Shown piece after piece: positions 34,720-44,524 of a stretch of 64,000 bases of DNA. Source of the stretch: Bacteroidetes bacterium UBA2664 (GTDB lineage: Bacteria; Bacteroidota; Rhodothermia; Balneolales; Balneolaceae); the NCBI GenBank assembly GCA_002359315.1, contig DEMS01000032.1:1-64000 (forward strand), written 5' to 3'. Each line of letters begins with the position of its first letter. Position 1 is the stretch's first letter. The notes beneath the pieces were generated by a model. The model was not told the origin of the DNA. It searched no databases and saw only the letters and a list, made by a program, of their open reading frames with translations. The position numbers and the translations under genes are program-made.

Positions 34720-35973
34720 ATGGATAGCCAGAACACCATGAGCGCCAAAGAGCTGGCAACCCTCAACATCAAAGGCATTAAAATAGCAAGCCCATACGGG
34801 GCACTTCTTGGAGAGCCAGAGAAAAATGCGGTCATTTTTATTTGGGGCGAAAAAGGAGCCGGAAAATCCACCTTCAGTTTGGGTCTGGCCAACGCGTTAG
34901 CCCAACACGGAAGAGTGGAATACATCCCCGCCGAAGAGCATTTCGGAAAAACCTTGGTGGATCGGGTAAAACGCTTAAACGCTACCCACTCGAACCTCAA
35001 TTTCACCAAATGGAAATCCCTTACCAGCCTCAAAGAAATTCTACTTAAAAATGGATCGGCATTCTGCGTGCTTGACTCCATCACTGTGATCGAAGCCAAC
35101 GATAAAATGACGGTCGAACTGGCCCAGTGGTGCCGGGAGCAAGGTATTGGGTTCATCATGGTGGCTCACGCAACTAAGGACGGCAAGTACAAAGGCAATA
35201 CCAGTATTGCCCACGAGTGCGACATCGAAATCAAGGTCACCAAAGAGGGCCTCGCCGAAACCGAAAAGAACCGCTATCAGGTGCTCAGCTCCATCGAGGT
35301 TCCCTTTACCTCCACCCGAAACAATGAATATGAAAAAGTAAAAACGGCTCCCGTGAAACGAGAAAACCCTGTTGACCTGCCCTTTAGCATTTCACTCAAA
35401 GAAATCGACAAACTCCACAAACTTCGCTCATGGAAACGGGTGAATTCCCTGCTCGGCTCAAAGATGCCGTGTTACTCCAAACAGCATTCCGGGGAGTCCG
35501 AGCGGGCAACGCTGAGCATTCGCTACGTGCCGGACTACTACAACAAACGCTATATCGTAGAGCTGCTCATTGACGGGGAGCTCAAAACCCAGATTTGCAC
35601 CGAAGGAGCTAAAGGCGGGTTTGCCGCTTCCTGGGCCCAGCTGGTGAAAAAGCACGGCAACCTGGAAGTGCAGATTCTCGCCCAGGATCACGCGAAGAAA
35701 GTGTTGGGGGCACGAGAATACCGAAGGCAGGAAAAGCTTCAGAGTAAGAATTCAGATTGTCCGCCAGCAAGAAAATCAAACACAAAGAAGAAGCCAAAGC
35801 GAAAGCCTACTCCACCCACCAAGAAAACGGCCAAGAAAAAACCGGCGGTAAAGAAAACCAAACCGGTACCTAAGCCTAAAGAGCTGGCAACTCCAAAGCA
35901 GTCCGTGGATCTGGAAGCCGCTCGAAAAAGCCAAGCCAAACTCGACGCCTTTTTAGAAAAAGTACTTAGCTAA
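34720..35973 (+). CDS. RadA/RecA-like P-loop ATPase with basic C-terminal tail
   Basis: 417 residues. Walker A GEKGAGKST at 43-51; Walker B FCVLDS ending at Ser120; then a RadA-like stretch GIGFIMVAHATKDGKYKGNTS and IAHECDIEI. The RadA zinc finger and Lon-like domain are absent. The second half is unfamiliar and ends in a Lys/Pro-rich tail of about 75 residues. It is the only separate ATPase in the structural block, so it may drive DNA packaging, or act in recombination. It lacks obvious FtsK/HerA features. Confidence 0.7.
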   Translation: MDSQNTMSAKELATLNIKGIKIASPYGALLGEPEKNAVIFIWGEKGAGKSTFSLGLANALAQHGRVEYIPAEEHFGKTLVDRVKRLNATHSNLNFTKWKSLTSLKEILLKNGSAFCVLDSITVIEANDKMTVELAQWCREQGIGFIMVAHATKDGKYKGNTSIAHECDIEIKVTKEGLAETEKNRYQVLSSIEVPFTSTRNNEYEKVKTAPVKRENPVDLPFSISLKEIDKLHKLRSWKRVNSLLGSKMPCYSKQHSGESERATLSIRYVPDYYNKRYIVELLIDGELKTQICTEGAKGGFAASWAQLVKKHGNLEVQILAQDHAKKVLGAREYRRQEKLQSKNSDCPPARKSNTKKKPKRKPTPPTKKTAKKKPAVKKTKPVPKPKELATPKQSVDLEAARKSQAKLDAFLEKVLS

Positions 35974-35976
35974 GCG

Positions 35977-38900
35977 ATGCCAGTAGTTAAAACAAATATC
36001 GACCAGATTACGCACCTGTCCACCGGCGACTTTGATCACTGGCTGGGCGACTGGGACTCCGATGGAATCGTCAATATTGATGATCCCAACCCGCTTACTC
36101 CGGGCGATACTGCCCCTGTGTCTGAGGCCGAACTGGCCCCGCAGATCAAGGCGGTGATTGAGACGAAGAACAACTACATCCCAGCCCTGAAGAAAGTCAT
36201 GAAAGGCCTAATCGGGATGAATTTGGCGCTGGTCGTCAAGGGTCGCATTAAAGAAGTGTATTCCACTTTAGGGAAACTTATTCGCAAGCGGTTTCCGTTT
36301 ACGGAAAAGATTGCCACCAAGTCTGGAGAAAAATACACAACCGGCCTGACCGATGTGGCAGGCTGTATGGCGATTGCCGAAACGCAGGCGCAGGTGGATC
36401 AGATTGTGGAGCGTATCCAGTCGGGCGAGCTGGGTGAGGTGTGGGAACACGAAGACAAATATAAACATCCTGCAAACGGCTACCGCGCCCATCATTTTAT
36501 CCTCGTAGTGGACAAGCTGTACCCGGTCGAAATCCAGGTAAAAACCAAACGGATGTCCATGATCTCGGCGGCCTCACACCAGCCCTATAAAGTGGGCCAG
36601 CTTAACGGAGCGCTGCTGGAAGAATTGACCCAGCTCGCGTGGAAAGCTGACAAGGGCGACACCGAATCGACAGAAAAATTGGAGCCGTACTTAGCAGATC
36701 TGGACGCTCTTGAAACTCAGCTTACTCTTCGATCTAATCCAAGTGGAGAACTTCAGCAACTTCAGGCAGATTTTGAGCAGACCATAGGCAAACTGGCACT
36801 GGCGTTTCAGCTGGATAAGTTTCCAGCTGAGTACAAGCAGGAAGCCCTGGAGCTTTTCAGGGCACACGGGCGCATCATCGGCGTCGATTTTGATGGGGTA
36901 TTTAAACAAGCCTCTACCAAAGAATCTAAGCCGATCAAGGAGCCCAAAAAGAAATCAGGCCAATCAATTTTTAGGTTTAGTGACACCGAATTGTCGGAAT
37001 TTGCGCCCATCAAACTAACGGCCTCCGAGCGTCGCAAGGCCAACGAAGCGGCTATCGCCGTACTTCAAAAGGAAGACCGCGCGATTACCAAATCCGATAT
37101 TGAAGTACTTCGTACGTACACCGGGGCGGGTGGTTTAGGATACACCGAATCCACCGAACATTCCAAGCGGGGTTTGTTGAATGAGCACTACACGTCCTAC
37201 CCCGTGGTCAAACTCATCTGGGACAAACTTCAACAGATGGGTGTTACGGGCGGCAATATTTTAGAGCCAGGTTCCGGCGTGGGTAACTTTGCCGGATTCC
37301 TTCCCGACCGCGAGAAATTCCGCATGGTCATGATCGAACGCTCGGCCATTAGCTCCCGCATAGCACGTCTTTTGTACCCGATGCAGACCGTGCGCCACGA
37401 GAACTTTGCGGGCACCGATCTATCCCTGTATAACCTGACCGGCGTGGTTGGAAACGTGCCCTTTGGGGACCTGAAAATTCATACCTCCCGCGACCCGCTG
37501 GCCCCGCTTAGCCCACGCATTCACGACTATTTTATTCTGAAATCACTGGACGCATTGAAGCCCGGTGGTTTCTTGGCCGTAATTACCTCAACCGGCACGA
37601 TGGACAAAAAAGACCCGTCCATTCGGCAGGCTATGATACAACGTGCCCGCTTTGTCGGGGCCTACCGGTTGCCTTCAACGGCGTTTAAAGACAACGCCGA
37701 TACCACGGTAACCACCGATATTCTGTTTTTCCAGAAGTATGGGGAGCACCAGGGAGCAATCCATCCGGATGTGGACTCCAAGCTCAACCGACTTTTTGCA
37801 CAGGAAGATCTGATTGAAAGTCAGGTATCCTATAATGGTGAAACCTATACCGCTTTTTACAATCCCTTCTTCAAAGAGCATCCCGAGCATGTGTTAGGCG
37901 AACATATTCAGGGGCACCATGTACAGTTTTATTCCCGCATGGGCGTTAAAGGCGAGCTTTCCGAAGGCCTCATTCAAAGGGTGCTTTCTGACGGACTAAC
38001 TTTTCCTTACGCGCTTCCGGGCAAGATGCCATTGTACAACATACCCGATGACGGGATTATGCTCGACCTTCCAAGATCATACCATCCGGGGAATATCGTT
38101 TTCCACGAGAACCATTTTTACGAGAAACAGCGACGGTTTTTCAAGCGGCTTACGCTCAAAGGCGGCTCGGGGCTGGAGACCCGCATCGGCTCGGCTTGCC
38201 AGCTACTCGATAAATACGACGACTATATTACCGCACTGGCACAGGAAACCAGCGAAAAGGACGCCCTCCGCGCTGAGTTCAAGCAGTTGCTTGCGGGTCA
38301 CATAAAGCAGTATGGTATTCCCGATGAAGACGAGGACATCCGCAAGGTGTTCAAGTTCGACAACCGGCTCTACAAGCTCACAACGCTCGTGAAGCGAGAT
38401 CCGCTTAACGAGGAACTCGTGTATGCGGACATCATCGACGCCGATTCCATGTTCAACCGAAACTACGTGCCTGCGGTCAAAGACTCCGATGATCTGGCTG
38501 AGCTGGCCATGTTCGGGCGCAGTATTGGTGAGACCTTAGATATTGACTTCTACCAGTCGGTGTACAAAGGGGGAACGGCGAGCAAAGAGGATCTGGAAAA
38601 AGCATTGGAAGATCACCCTGACTTTTACTGGAATCCGGCCACCGGAAACCACGAATTTCGCTACCAGTACCTGTCTGGTAACGTGCGCGAGAAACTGCAA
38701 CTGGCCCAGGAGCACGAGCTGGAAAAGAATATTAAGGCACTCGGGGAAGTCGTGCCCGAATGGATCGACGTGTATAACATCACCGTGGACCCGCAGCACG
38801 TGTTCACCTATTTGCCCGCCAAAGCCATTGAAGAGTGGATTAAAGATGAAATGAATTACGATAAGGTGGAAATCGGCCTGGTCAAAGACAAAGCCGATCT

Positions 38901-41900
38901 GGGTAACCGGTTCTACATGAAGCTTCGAAAATGGGGCCGGTACATTTCTACGGGCGATGAGACCCCCGACGACGACAACCTCGGCTGGGGCGAGACGCCG
39001 TTTACGAAAATCATTACCTCTTACATTCAGGACAGCACGTTTCCACTGAAGTTCTATGATGAGGACGATACCCTGATGCCGTCGATGACGCTCAAAGAGG
39101 CGCAATCCATGAAGGGCGAACGGGGCCAAATGCTCATCGAGCGAGCGCGAAAAATACAGCGCCAAAACAACAACCGGATGCTCACGCACGTGCCCAAAAA
39201 GTTCAACAACTGGGTGCGCACCAAAGCTTCGTCCGAAGTCCGGAGCCTGATCGAATCCGCCTACAACCAGACCTATAACGCCGTAATCAACCCGCCCTTT
39301 GACGGGCGCACCCTTCGCGTTCGCGGCATGAGCGATACCTTCTACGGGGTGAAAGACTTTACCGTGTACAAGCACAATCGCGCTATTGCCGAAAAGTTGG
39401 TCTGGAACGGTAAGGGTGCCAACTGCCACGATGTGGGGGCAGGGAAAACACTCGCTTCCATTATCACCTCCCAAGTGCTGCTCCAGCAGGGAGCCGCCCG
39501 AAAACCCATGTTTGTCGTGCCTGGAAAAGTGCAGGAAAAATGGGTGGAAGAATACCTGATGCTCTTTCCTGACGCCAAAGTCCTCAACATGAAAATGGCC
39601 TCTGGCGACAAGCACAAAGAACTTACGATGGCCCAGCTCTACAACTGGGACGCTATCTTTATCGCTGACCACGCTTTTAAATCGCTTCCGCTATCCCCAG
39701 CCGAACAGGCTCGTATTTTTCAAGAGCGCATCGACTACTTCAACCAGATGTTGGAGAATTTCGAGGATCTGCTTGAGGAAGACGAGGCGATCTCGAAAGC
39801 GGTCAAGACCTCCATGATGAAACGCATGGAAAAGCAGATGGAAGAATGGGAAACCAAACTCCGCAATGTGGCCCATGCCAAACGACTCGAAACCGATATT
39901 TTCTTTGACGAGCTGGGCGTGGACTGCCTGTTCTTTGACGAGGCGCATTTCTACAAAAACGCCCTTGGTTCAGCCAAAGCCGCCAAGCTGGGAATCTCGG
40001 CAAACAAGCCTTCCCAGCGCGCCGAAGACGCCCTGCAAAAAACACGGTGGCTGTTCAGCAAAGTGGGCCATAAAAACGTGTTTGTCCTTACAGCGACTCC
40101 GGTAGTCAACTCTCCGGTGGAGGTATGGCACATGCTCAACCTGTGCGCCCCGGATTTGCTGACCAAATACGAAATTGAAAACCTCGACAACTTCATCAAC
40201 CTGTTTGTCCGGGAAGAAGAAAAGATCGTCAAAAAGACCAACGGGGAATACCGCTCCGAGCGCGTCGTGGCCGGGTACTACAACCTGCCGGAAATGCGTA
40301 AGATCATTGACGAGGTGATGGACATCAAGAGCTACGATCAGCTCATCGGGTTTTACAAAGAGTTTCCCGATTACATTCAGGATGAATCCGGAAATACGAT
40401 TAAAGGAAAAGACGGAAAGCCCAAGGTGCTCGAACCCAAATTCAAGCGCCCCAAGGCCAGCACCCGCAACGTGATTATTGAACCCAGCGAGCTGCATAAG
40501 CTTCTTTTTGATGACATTATCCTCCGAGCCAACGAGGTCATTGCCTGTATGAAAGACCGGCAGTGTGAGACCCGCGACAACTTCCTGGTAATTACCGGCG
40601 ATGGTAGTAAGATTGCCACCGATCTGCGGGTGTACGACAAAGATTTTGAAGGTATTGATCGCTCATACCTCAAGCTTGGAGCGATGGTGGAAAACGTGGC
40701 AGCTTCCTATGGTGCCCGTTCCAATCCGGCTCCCGAAATGGTGCCCGAAGACCTATACGGCGACTACTTTCACCGGCCTGGCAGAGGACAATTGGCCGTC
40801 ACTCCTCCGCACTTGCGAGAGAATCCTTCTCATATTGAAGTCATCACCAGCAAGGGCGTGGTAAAAGAAAAAAGTGGCTACTGGGTGGTGTGGGATGAAA
40901 AGAAAGAGGTTTATGAGCCCTTGCATATACTGGAGCCCAAAAAGGCCGAACACACGTGGAGCGAAGGCATCTTTGGCAACGAAAAAGAAGCTACCGAGCG
41001 CGCTAAAAAGCTAAACGCGGAGTGGGAGCAGATCAAAGCCAGTCGATCCAATCCAACCAGCCCAGCCATTCGCAACCAGATTATTTTCTGCGACTGGATC
41101 AGTCTTCATCAGTCACAGGGAGGTAGCTTCCATCAACTCATCAAATCCGAGCTGGTCAAAGCTGGAATCCCCAAAGAACAGATTGCGATCATCAACGGGT
41201 CCATCATTGGCACGAGCAAAAACGGGGATGATTATTCCGTCAGTAGCAAAGACGATAAGGAAGCATTAAAGAAAGAAGTGCAGGATGATTTTAACCAGGG
41301 CAAGTACCGCGTGGTGATTGGTAACCAGTCGATTGCCGAGGGGATGAACCTTCAGAAGTGGACCACCGACATGCACCATATGGATGTGCCCTACACACCT
41401 TCGCAAATCCAGCAGCGCAATGGGCGCGGGCTTCGTCAAGGCAATCAGTACTCAGAAGTACAAATCCATTACTACCTGATGCAGGACTCTTTTGATCAGT
41501 ACCGGCTGGAACTCGTCTCCAAGAAACAGAGCTGGATTGATGACCTCTTCTTTGGCACCGGGCGTGAAGTCTCCACCGGTGGCGACTCGGAGTCGCTGGA
41601 ATACGAGCAAATGGTTGCTGCTACCAACTCCGATCCACGTGTAAAACAATTCTTTGAGGCTTTAGCGCAAAAGAATGTGCTCGACGACCGGATTGATAAC
41701 CTTGAATCCGAGGTTCAGCGACTCCAGGCCAGCCAAGTGCAGGCAACTACTGATATCCAGGGAAAACAGGATCGCATGAAAAGCGTGGTAGAGCGCGAAA
41801 CCGCCCTGCAAAACTCGAAGCTTCCCGATAACGCTGAAATCGCACTAAAGGAGAACCTGTTTGAGGCGCAGTACGGGTGGAACGGCGAGCCGTACCAACT

Positions 41901-43206
41901 CGATATCCAGTTGAGCTCCGACGCAAAACGCATCTCCGGCTACCGCATGAAAACCGTGCTCGATGTGCCCGATAACAACGCCAACGGGCGGGTGTGGTTT
42001 CACCTGATCCCAGACAGCAATATCCCTGACCGCTCGTTCTACAACAAACAGACGTGGGGTTCCATCAAACGCATGGCCTCCAAAGAGCTGGCCACCACCT
42101 TTGGGTGGACGCTGGAAGAAAAGACGGGGCAAGGAAAATCCATCTCCGGCAACCTGGGCAACATCATTGCCACTGAGGAAGATTTTTACAATGAATACGG
42201 CATCGACATTGAAGTCGAGAAAGCTAAAAAAGACGAGGCCGGAAACGAGCAAAGCTTCAAGGCCATCAAAGAGTCCGCCGGGATGTTTACCATCAAAAAG
42301 TGGCAGCCGATTATCACCCGAAAACTGGCGGAGCTGTTTCTGGAACTCGAAAAAGCATGGATCAGAACTTCGGAATCACGAATGGAAATTCTAAGCAGTG
42401 AGCTGAAGCAAACTGAGAAAACACTGGCCGAACTTCAAAAGGTGCTGGCGTCCACAAAGGGCGAACTGGAAGCGGCCAAAACCGCTCGGGAGAACAACCA
42501 GAAGACCGTGATCGAACTCAACGATGTGGTCAACCAGCTGGTGGCGGTGAGCTACGACGACCGGAACGAACTGTATGAAGAGATCAACCGGATCGCCCCG
42601 AAATACAAGATCCGCAAGACCATTACCGTCCGTGATGTTGGGGCGCTGAAAGGCAATACCCCCAAAGGCGCGCCCCAGCTTCGTGAGAACAAAGCCCACA
42701 ATATGCCTGGAAAAACATCCAAACGGCATGGCGTACTAAAAACCCTCTACGAAGAACCGCTGGTGTATTCCGGCATCGTCAAGGAACTGGAGTACATCGA
42801 CGCCAAAGGCTACATGCAGCGCATGGAAGCTGAAAAGGATGATCTGGCAATGATCATTAACGCCAAGGGCACCACTATTTATGTGTTTCCAACAAACTTA
42901 ATGAGGCTCTCAAAGGGAGCCTACAATGACCCGAAAGCCGCCGAAATGTTTGAGGAGTTTCATCATTTCCCGGCAGACGACTACGACTATGAGCTGTTTC
43001 CGCCTGCGGGCGAGAAACTGATCAGTGCCGGTTACGCCGACCGCATTATGTACGTGAGCGATAAGATTATCTACGCCGATGACGAAAAAGGCAAGGACAA
43101 TCACTATTTCCACTACTTCGATGCGGGCAAGCGACCGGTGTTTAAATACGGTGATGTGTACATCATCGCTAACGTCAACATAGACGGCAGGGGCATTCTT
43201 AATTGA
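35977..43206 (+). CDS. Giant polyvalent protein: RelA/SpoT synthetase-like domain + DarB-like DNA methyltransferase + SNF2 helicase
   Basis: 2,409 residues. An EF-hand-like DWDSDGIVNIDDPNP lies at 25-39. Residues ~85-210 fit a (p)ppGpp synthetase: GRIKEVYSTLGKLIRK (89-104), TDVAG with Asp126, NGYRAHHF (167-174), EIQVKT with Glu185. An N6-adenine methyltransferase follows: ILEPGSGVGNFAG (428-440) and GNVPFGD (492-498). Then an SNF2-type helicase: DVGAGKT (1152-1158), DEAH (1321-1324), QQRNGRGLRQG (1812-1822), and a coiled coil near 2130-2190. Length and order recall P1 DarB, an antirestriction protein carried in the virion. The alarmone-synthetase front is the unusual part; its key residues are present. 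Confidence 0.85.
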   Translation: MPVVKTNIDQITHLSTGDFDHWLGDWDSDGIVNIDDPNPLTPGDTAPVSEAELAPQIKAVIETKNNYIPALKKVMKGLIGMNLALVVKGRIKEVYSTLGKLIRKRFPFTEKIATKSGEKYTTGLTDVAGCMAIAETQAQVDQIVERIQSGELGEVWEHEDKYKHPANGYRAHHFILVVDKLYPVEIQVKTKRMSMISAASHQPYKVGQLNGALLEELTQLAWKADKGDTESTEKLEPYLADLDALETQLTLRSNPSGELQQLQADFEQTIGKLALAFQLDKFPAEYKQEALELFRAHGRIIGVDFDGVFKQASTKESKPIKEPKKKSGQSIFRFSDTELSEFAPIKLTASERRKANEAAIAVLQKEDRAITKSDIEVLRTYTGAGGLGYTESTEHSKRGLLNEHYTSYPVVKLIWDKLQQMGVTGGNILEPGSGVGNFAGFLPDREKFRMVMIERSAISSRIARLLYPMQTVRHENFAGTDLSLYNLTGVVGNVPFGDLKIHTSRDPLAPLSPRIHDYFILKSLDALKPGGFLAVITSTGTMDKKDPSIRQAMIQRARFVGAYRLPSTAFKDNADTTVTTDILFFQKYGEHQGAIHPDVDSKLNRLFAQEDLIESQVSYNGETYTAFYNPFFKEHPEHVLGEHIQGHHVQFYSRMGVKGELSEGLIQRVLSDGLTFPYALPGKMPLYNIPDDGIMLDLPRSYHPGNIVFHENHFYEKQRRFFKRLTLKGGSGLETRIGSACQLLDKYDDYITALAQETSEKDALRAEFKQLLAGHIKQYGIPDEDEDIRKVFKFDNRLYKLTTLVKRDPLNEELVYADIIDADSMFNRNYVPAVKDSDDLAELAMFGRSIGETLDIDFYQSVYKGGTASKEDLEKALEDHPDFYWNPATGNHEFRYQYLSGNVREKLQLAQEHELEKNIKALGEVVPEWIDVYNITVDPQHVFTYLPAKAIEEWIKDEMNYDKVEIGLVKDKADLGNRFYMKLRKWGRYISTGDETPDDDNLGWGETPFTKIITSYIQDSTFPLKFYDEDDTLMPSMTLKEAQSMKGERGQMLIERARKIQRQNNNRMLTHVPKKFNNWVRTKASSEVRSLIESAYNQTYNAVINPPFDGRTLRVRGMSDTFYGVKDFTVYKHNRAIAEKLVWNGKGANCHDVGAGKTLASIITSQVLLQQGAARKPMFVVPGKVQEKWVEEYLMLFPDAKVLNMKMASGDKHKELTMAQLYNWDAIFIADHAFKSLPLSPAEQARIFQERIDYFNQMLENFEDLLEEDEAISKAVKTSMMKRMEKQMEEWETKLRNVAHAKRLETDIFFDELGVDCLFFDEAHFYKNALGSAKAAKLGISANKPSQRAEDALQKTRWLFSKVGHKNVFVLTATPVVNSPVEVWHMLNLCAPDLLTKYEIENLDNFINLFVREEEKIVKKTNGEYRSERVVAGYYNLPEMRKIIDEVMDIKSYDQLIGFYKEFPDYIQDESGNTIKGKDGKPKVLEPKFKRPKASTRNVIIEPSELHKLLFDDIILRANEVIACMKDRQCETRDNFLVITGDGSKIATDLRVYDKDFEGIDRSYLKLGAMVENVAASYGARSNPAPEMVPEDLYGDYFHRPGRGQLAVTPPHLRENPSHIEVITSKGVVKEKSGYWVVWDEKKEVYEPLHILEPKKAEHTWSEGIFGNEKEATERAKKLNAEWEQIKASRSNPTSPAIRNQIIFCDWISLHQSQGGSFHQLIKSELVKAGIPKEQIAIINGSIIGTSKNGDDYSVSSKDDKEALKKEVQDDFNQGKYRVVIGNQSIAEGMNLQKWTTDMHHMDVPYTPSQIQQRNGRGLRQGNQYSEVQIHYYLMQDSFDQYRLELVSKKQSWIDDLFFGTGREVSTGGDSESLEYEQMVAATNSDPRVKQFFEALAQKNVLDDRIDNLESEVQRLQASQVQATTDIQGKQDRMKSVVERETALQNSKLPDNAEIALKENLFEAQYGWNGEPYQLDIQLSSDAKRISGYRMKTVLDVPDNNANGRVWFHLIPDSNIPDRSFYNKQTWGSIKRMASKELATTFGWTLEEKTGQGKSISGNLGNIIATEEDFYNEYGIDIEVEKAKKDEAGNEQSFKAIKESAGMFTIKKWQPIITRKLAELFLELEKAWIRTSESRMEILSSELKQTEKTLAELQKVLASTKGELEAAKTARENNQKTVIELNDVVNQLVAVSYDDRNELYEEINRIAPKYKIRKTITVRDVGALKGNTPKGAPQLRENKAHNMPGKTSKRHGVLKTLYEEPLVYSGIVKELEYIDAKGYMQRMEAEKDDLAMIINAKGTTIYVFPTNLMRLSKGAYNDPKAAEMFEEFHHFPADDYDYELFPPAGEKLISAGYADRIMYVSDKIIYADDEKGKDNHYFHYFDAGKRPVFKYGDVYIIANVNIDGRGILN

Positions 43207-43234
43207 ACCACCCGCCAGAACAACGAAGGCACCT

Positions 43235-43738
43235 ATGAAAGAACGCGTGTTCGCCAAGAACCCTTCCGAGCTACAAATCATCGAAAACCCAAACAAACGA
43301 CGCAGTAACATGGCAAAACAAAGCAAAATCACTACCGAGAAGGCGGTCTCTGAATTCAAGCAGCAGGCTATCACCGCCGGATACATTCTTGGTGGGCAGG
43401 CTGTAGCAGCGCAGGTTAATGCCCTGGCCGTCCCCATGCTGACAGGCAACGCATCTGCTACCATTCAACAAGCAACACGAGCGGGTATTCCACTTACCGC
43501 CGGTGTGCTCCTAACCCTTGTGACCAAGAACAAACATCTTCGCGGTCTGGCAATGGGTATGGGCGTGCAAGGCGTAATGGAAGCCATCAAATTTATCATG
43601 CCCGACTGGACGCCCCAGCAAGGCCTGATGGATGGTTCCGGGTACGTGTATGACGGGGTCCCTCAGATTCCGGAAACCACCCATCATGTAGATGATGTGG
43701 AAACTTCAATGGAAGTGAGTAACACCATCGAAGTATAA
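43235..43738 (+). CDS. Virion-type membrane protein with C-terminal SGY motif
   Basis: 167 residues from ATG 43235, preceded by GAAGG; a later ATG at 43310 (MAKQSKITTEK, 142 residues) is also possible. Two or three hydrophobic segments lie between about residues 45 and 120 (AGYILGGQAVAAQVNALAV, GIPLTAGVLLTLV, GLAMGMGVQGVMEAI). GSGYVYDGVPQIPE near the C terminus resembles the N-terminal motif of the one-helix proteins. Candidate internal-membrane protein. Confidence 0.6.
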   Translation: MKERVFAKNPSELQIIENPNKRRSNMAKQSKITTEKAVSEFKQQAITAGYILGGQAVAAQVNALAVPMLTGNASATIQQATRAGIPLTAGVLLTLVTKNKHLRGLAMGMGVQGVMEAIKFIMPDWTPQQGLMDGSGYVYDGVPQIPETTHHVDDVETSMEVSNTIEV

Positions 43739-43754
43739 AAATATCGACTCATAG

Positions 43755-43801
43755 CTCTGATTGCAGAGGGGGTACTGGTAATACCGAAACGGCTAACAGC
43801 C
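43755..43801 (+). promoter_or_regulatory. Structured leader upstream of the capsid candidate
   Basis: Short hairpins can form in succession: CTCTG-attg-CAGAG (43755-43768), GGTA...TACC (43771-43785) and GGCT-aac-AGCC (43791-43801). They lie in the 90-bp gap before the 203-residue capsid candidate, the longest gap within this part of the late operon. A stabilising 5' leader or promoter region is plausible. Confidence 0.35.
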
Positions 43802-43828
43802 AACTTCTAAACCCTTAAAAACACAGTT

Positions 43829-44440
43829 ATGAGCAACAAAATTAGCAAAAAGGCTTTAGTGCCTGCAACCGCACGCATCAAGACCTACTACGACACCAAG
43901 CAGGTCGTACAGAACGACAATGTTATCAACTTTTTCCCGGCCAATGCCACCCGTAAAGTCACCCGTGACAACTACGTGAACAACCCGTTTCCGGGTTCCA
44001 TGAAGCGCCGAATTTTAGGCTTGTCCTTTGAACTCACCAAGCAGTTCATCGAAGACGACGCGGCCAACGGCATCGACGCGCGAGCCATTGTGAACGGCCT
44101 CAAAGATGCGGCCATCTTACTTCAGGCCGACAACGACAACAAGGAATTCCTCCGCGCCCCAATGAGTGAATTCTCCAATTTTGCTGGCACCGGTATCCAG
44201 CTTGCTTCGGCAACGGACAATACCGTGGACGCCGTGGCTTCTTTCAAGAGAGTAGCCACCATCAAGAGCGCGGGTGAATACCGCTTGGCCGATCCGTTTG
44301 ATCTGGCTGTAAACCAGACGGTTTCCCTTGCCGTGCACTTTGACGACGCTTCGGTTTTCCCTTCGATTGAAAACTGGACGCAATCAGGTCAAGGACAACT
44401 TTGGCTCCGGGCTTCTCTGGTAGTCGCAGAAGTTGAGTAA
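43829..44440 (+). CDS. Major capsid protein candidate (single jelly-roll-like)
   Basis: 203 residues, no transmembrane helix, beta-rich second half. DPFDLAVNQTVSLAVHF (155-171) shares the pattern PF-x4-N with both halves of the next protein. It has its own leader gap and is followed at once by a strong terminator (44450-44492), a setup typical of an abundantly made protein. With the next gene it could build two-protein pseudo-hexameric capsomers. Family membership cannot be proven by eye; a minor or vertex protein is the alternative. Confidence 0.5.
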   Translation: MSNKISKKALVPATARIKTYYDTKQVVQNDNVINFFPANATRKVTRDNYVNNPFPGSMKRRILGLSFELTKQFIEDDAANGIDARAIVNGLKDAAILLQADNDNKEFLRAPMSEFSNFAGTGIQLASATDNTVDAVASFKRVATIKSAGEYRLADPFDLAVNQTVSLAVHFDDASVFPSIENWTQSGQGQLWLRASLVVAEVE

Positions 44441-44449
44441 TCCATCCCG

Positions 44450-44492
44450 TCCCGCCGGTTTCGGTTCGCCGGTTCCGGCGGGATTCTTTTTT
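44450..44492 (+). terminator. Strong Rho-independent terminator after the capsid candidate
   Basis: TCCCGCCGG (44450-44458) pairs perfectly with CCGGCGGGA (44475-44483), followed by TTCTTTTTT. It is the only strong terminator within the late block, so genes downstream should be expressed less than the 203-residue protein. Confidence 0.88.
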
Positions 44493-44524
44493 CCAATCAA
44501 CCCTGACTACCTCAAAGCAACGCC

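Noticed and set aside
35977..36700. Stand-alone toxSAS toxin with antitoxin
   Set aside because: The synthetase-like region is continuous with the methyltransferase in one frame and no small antitoxin gene flanks it.
38536..39672. 378-codon open frame on the minus strand
   Set aside because: It lies wholly inside the methyltransferase-helicase gene, opposite to it, in a G/C-rich stretch with regular codon use. Its translation has no domain and mirrors the sense codons.
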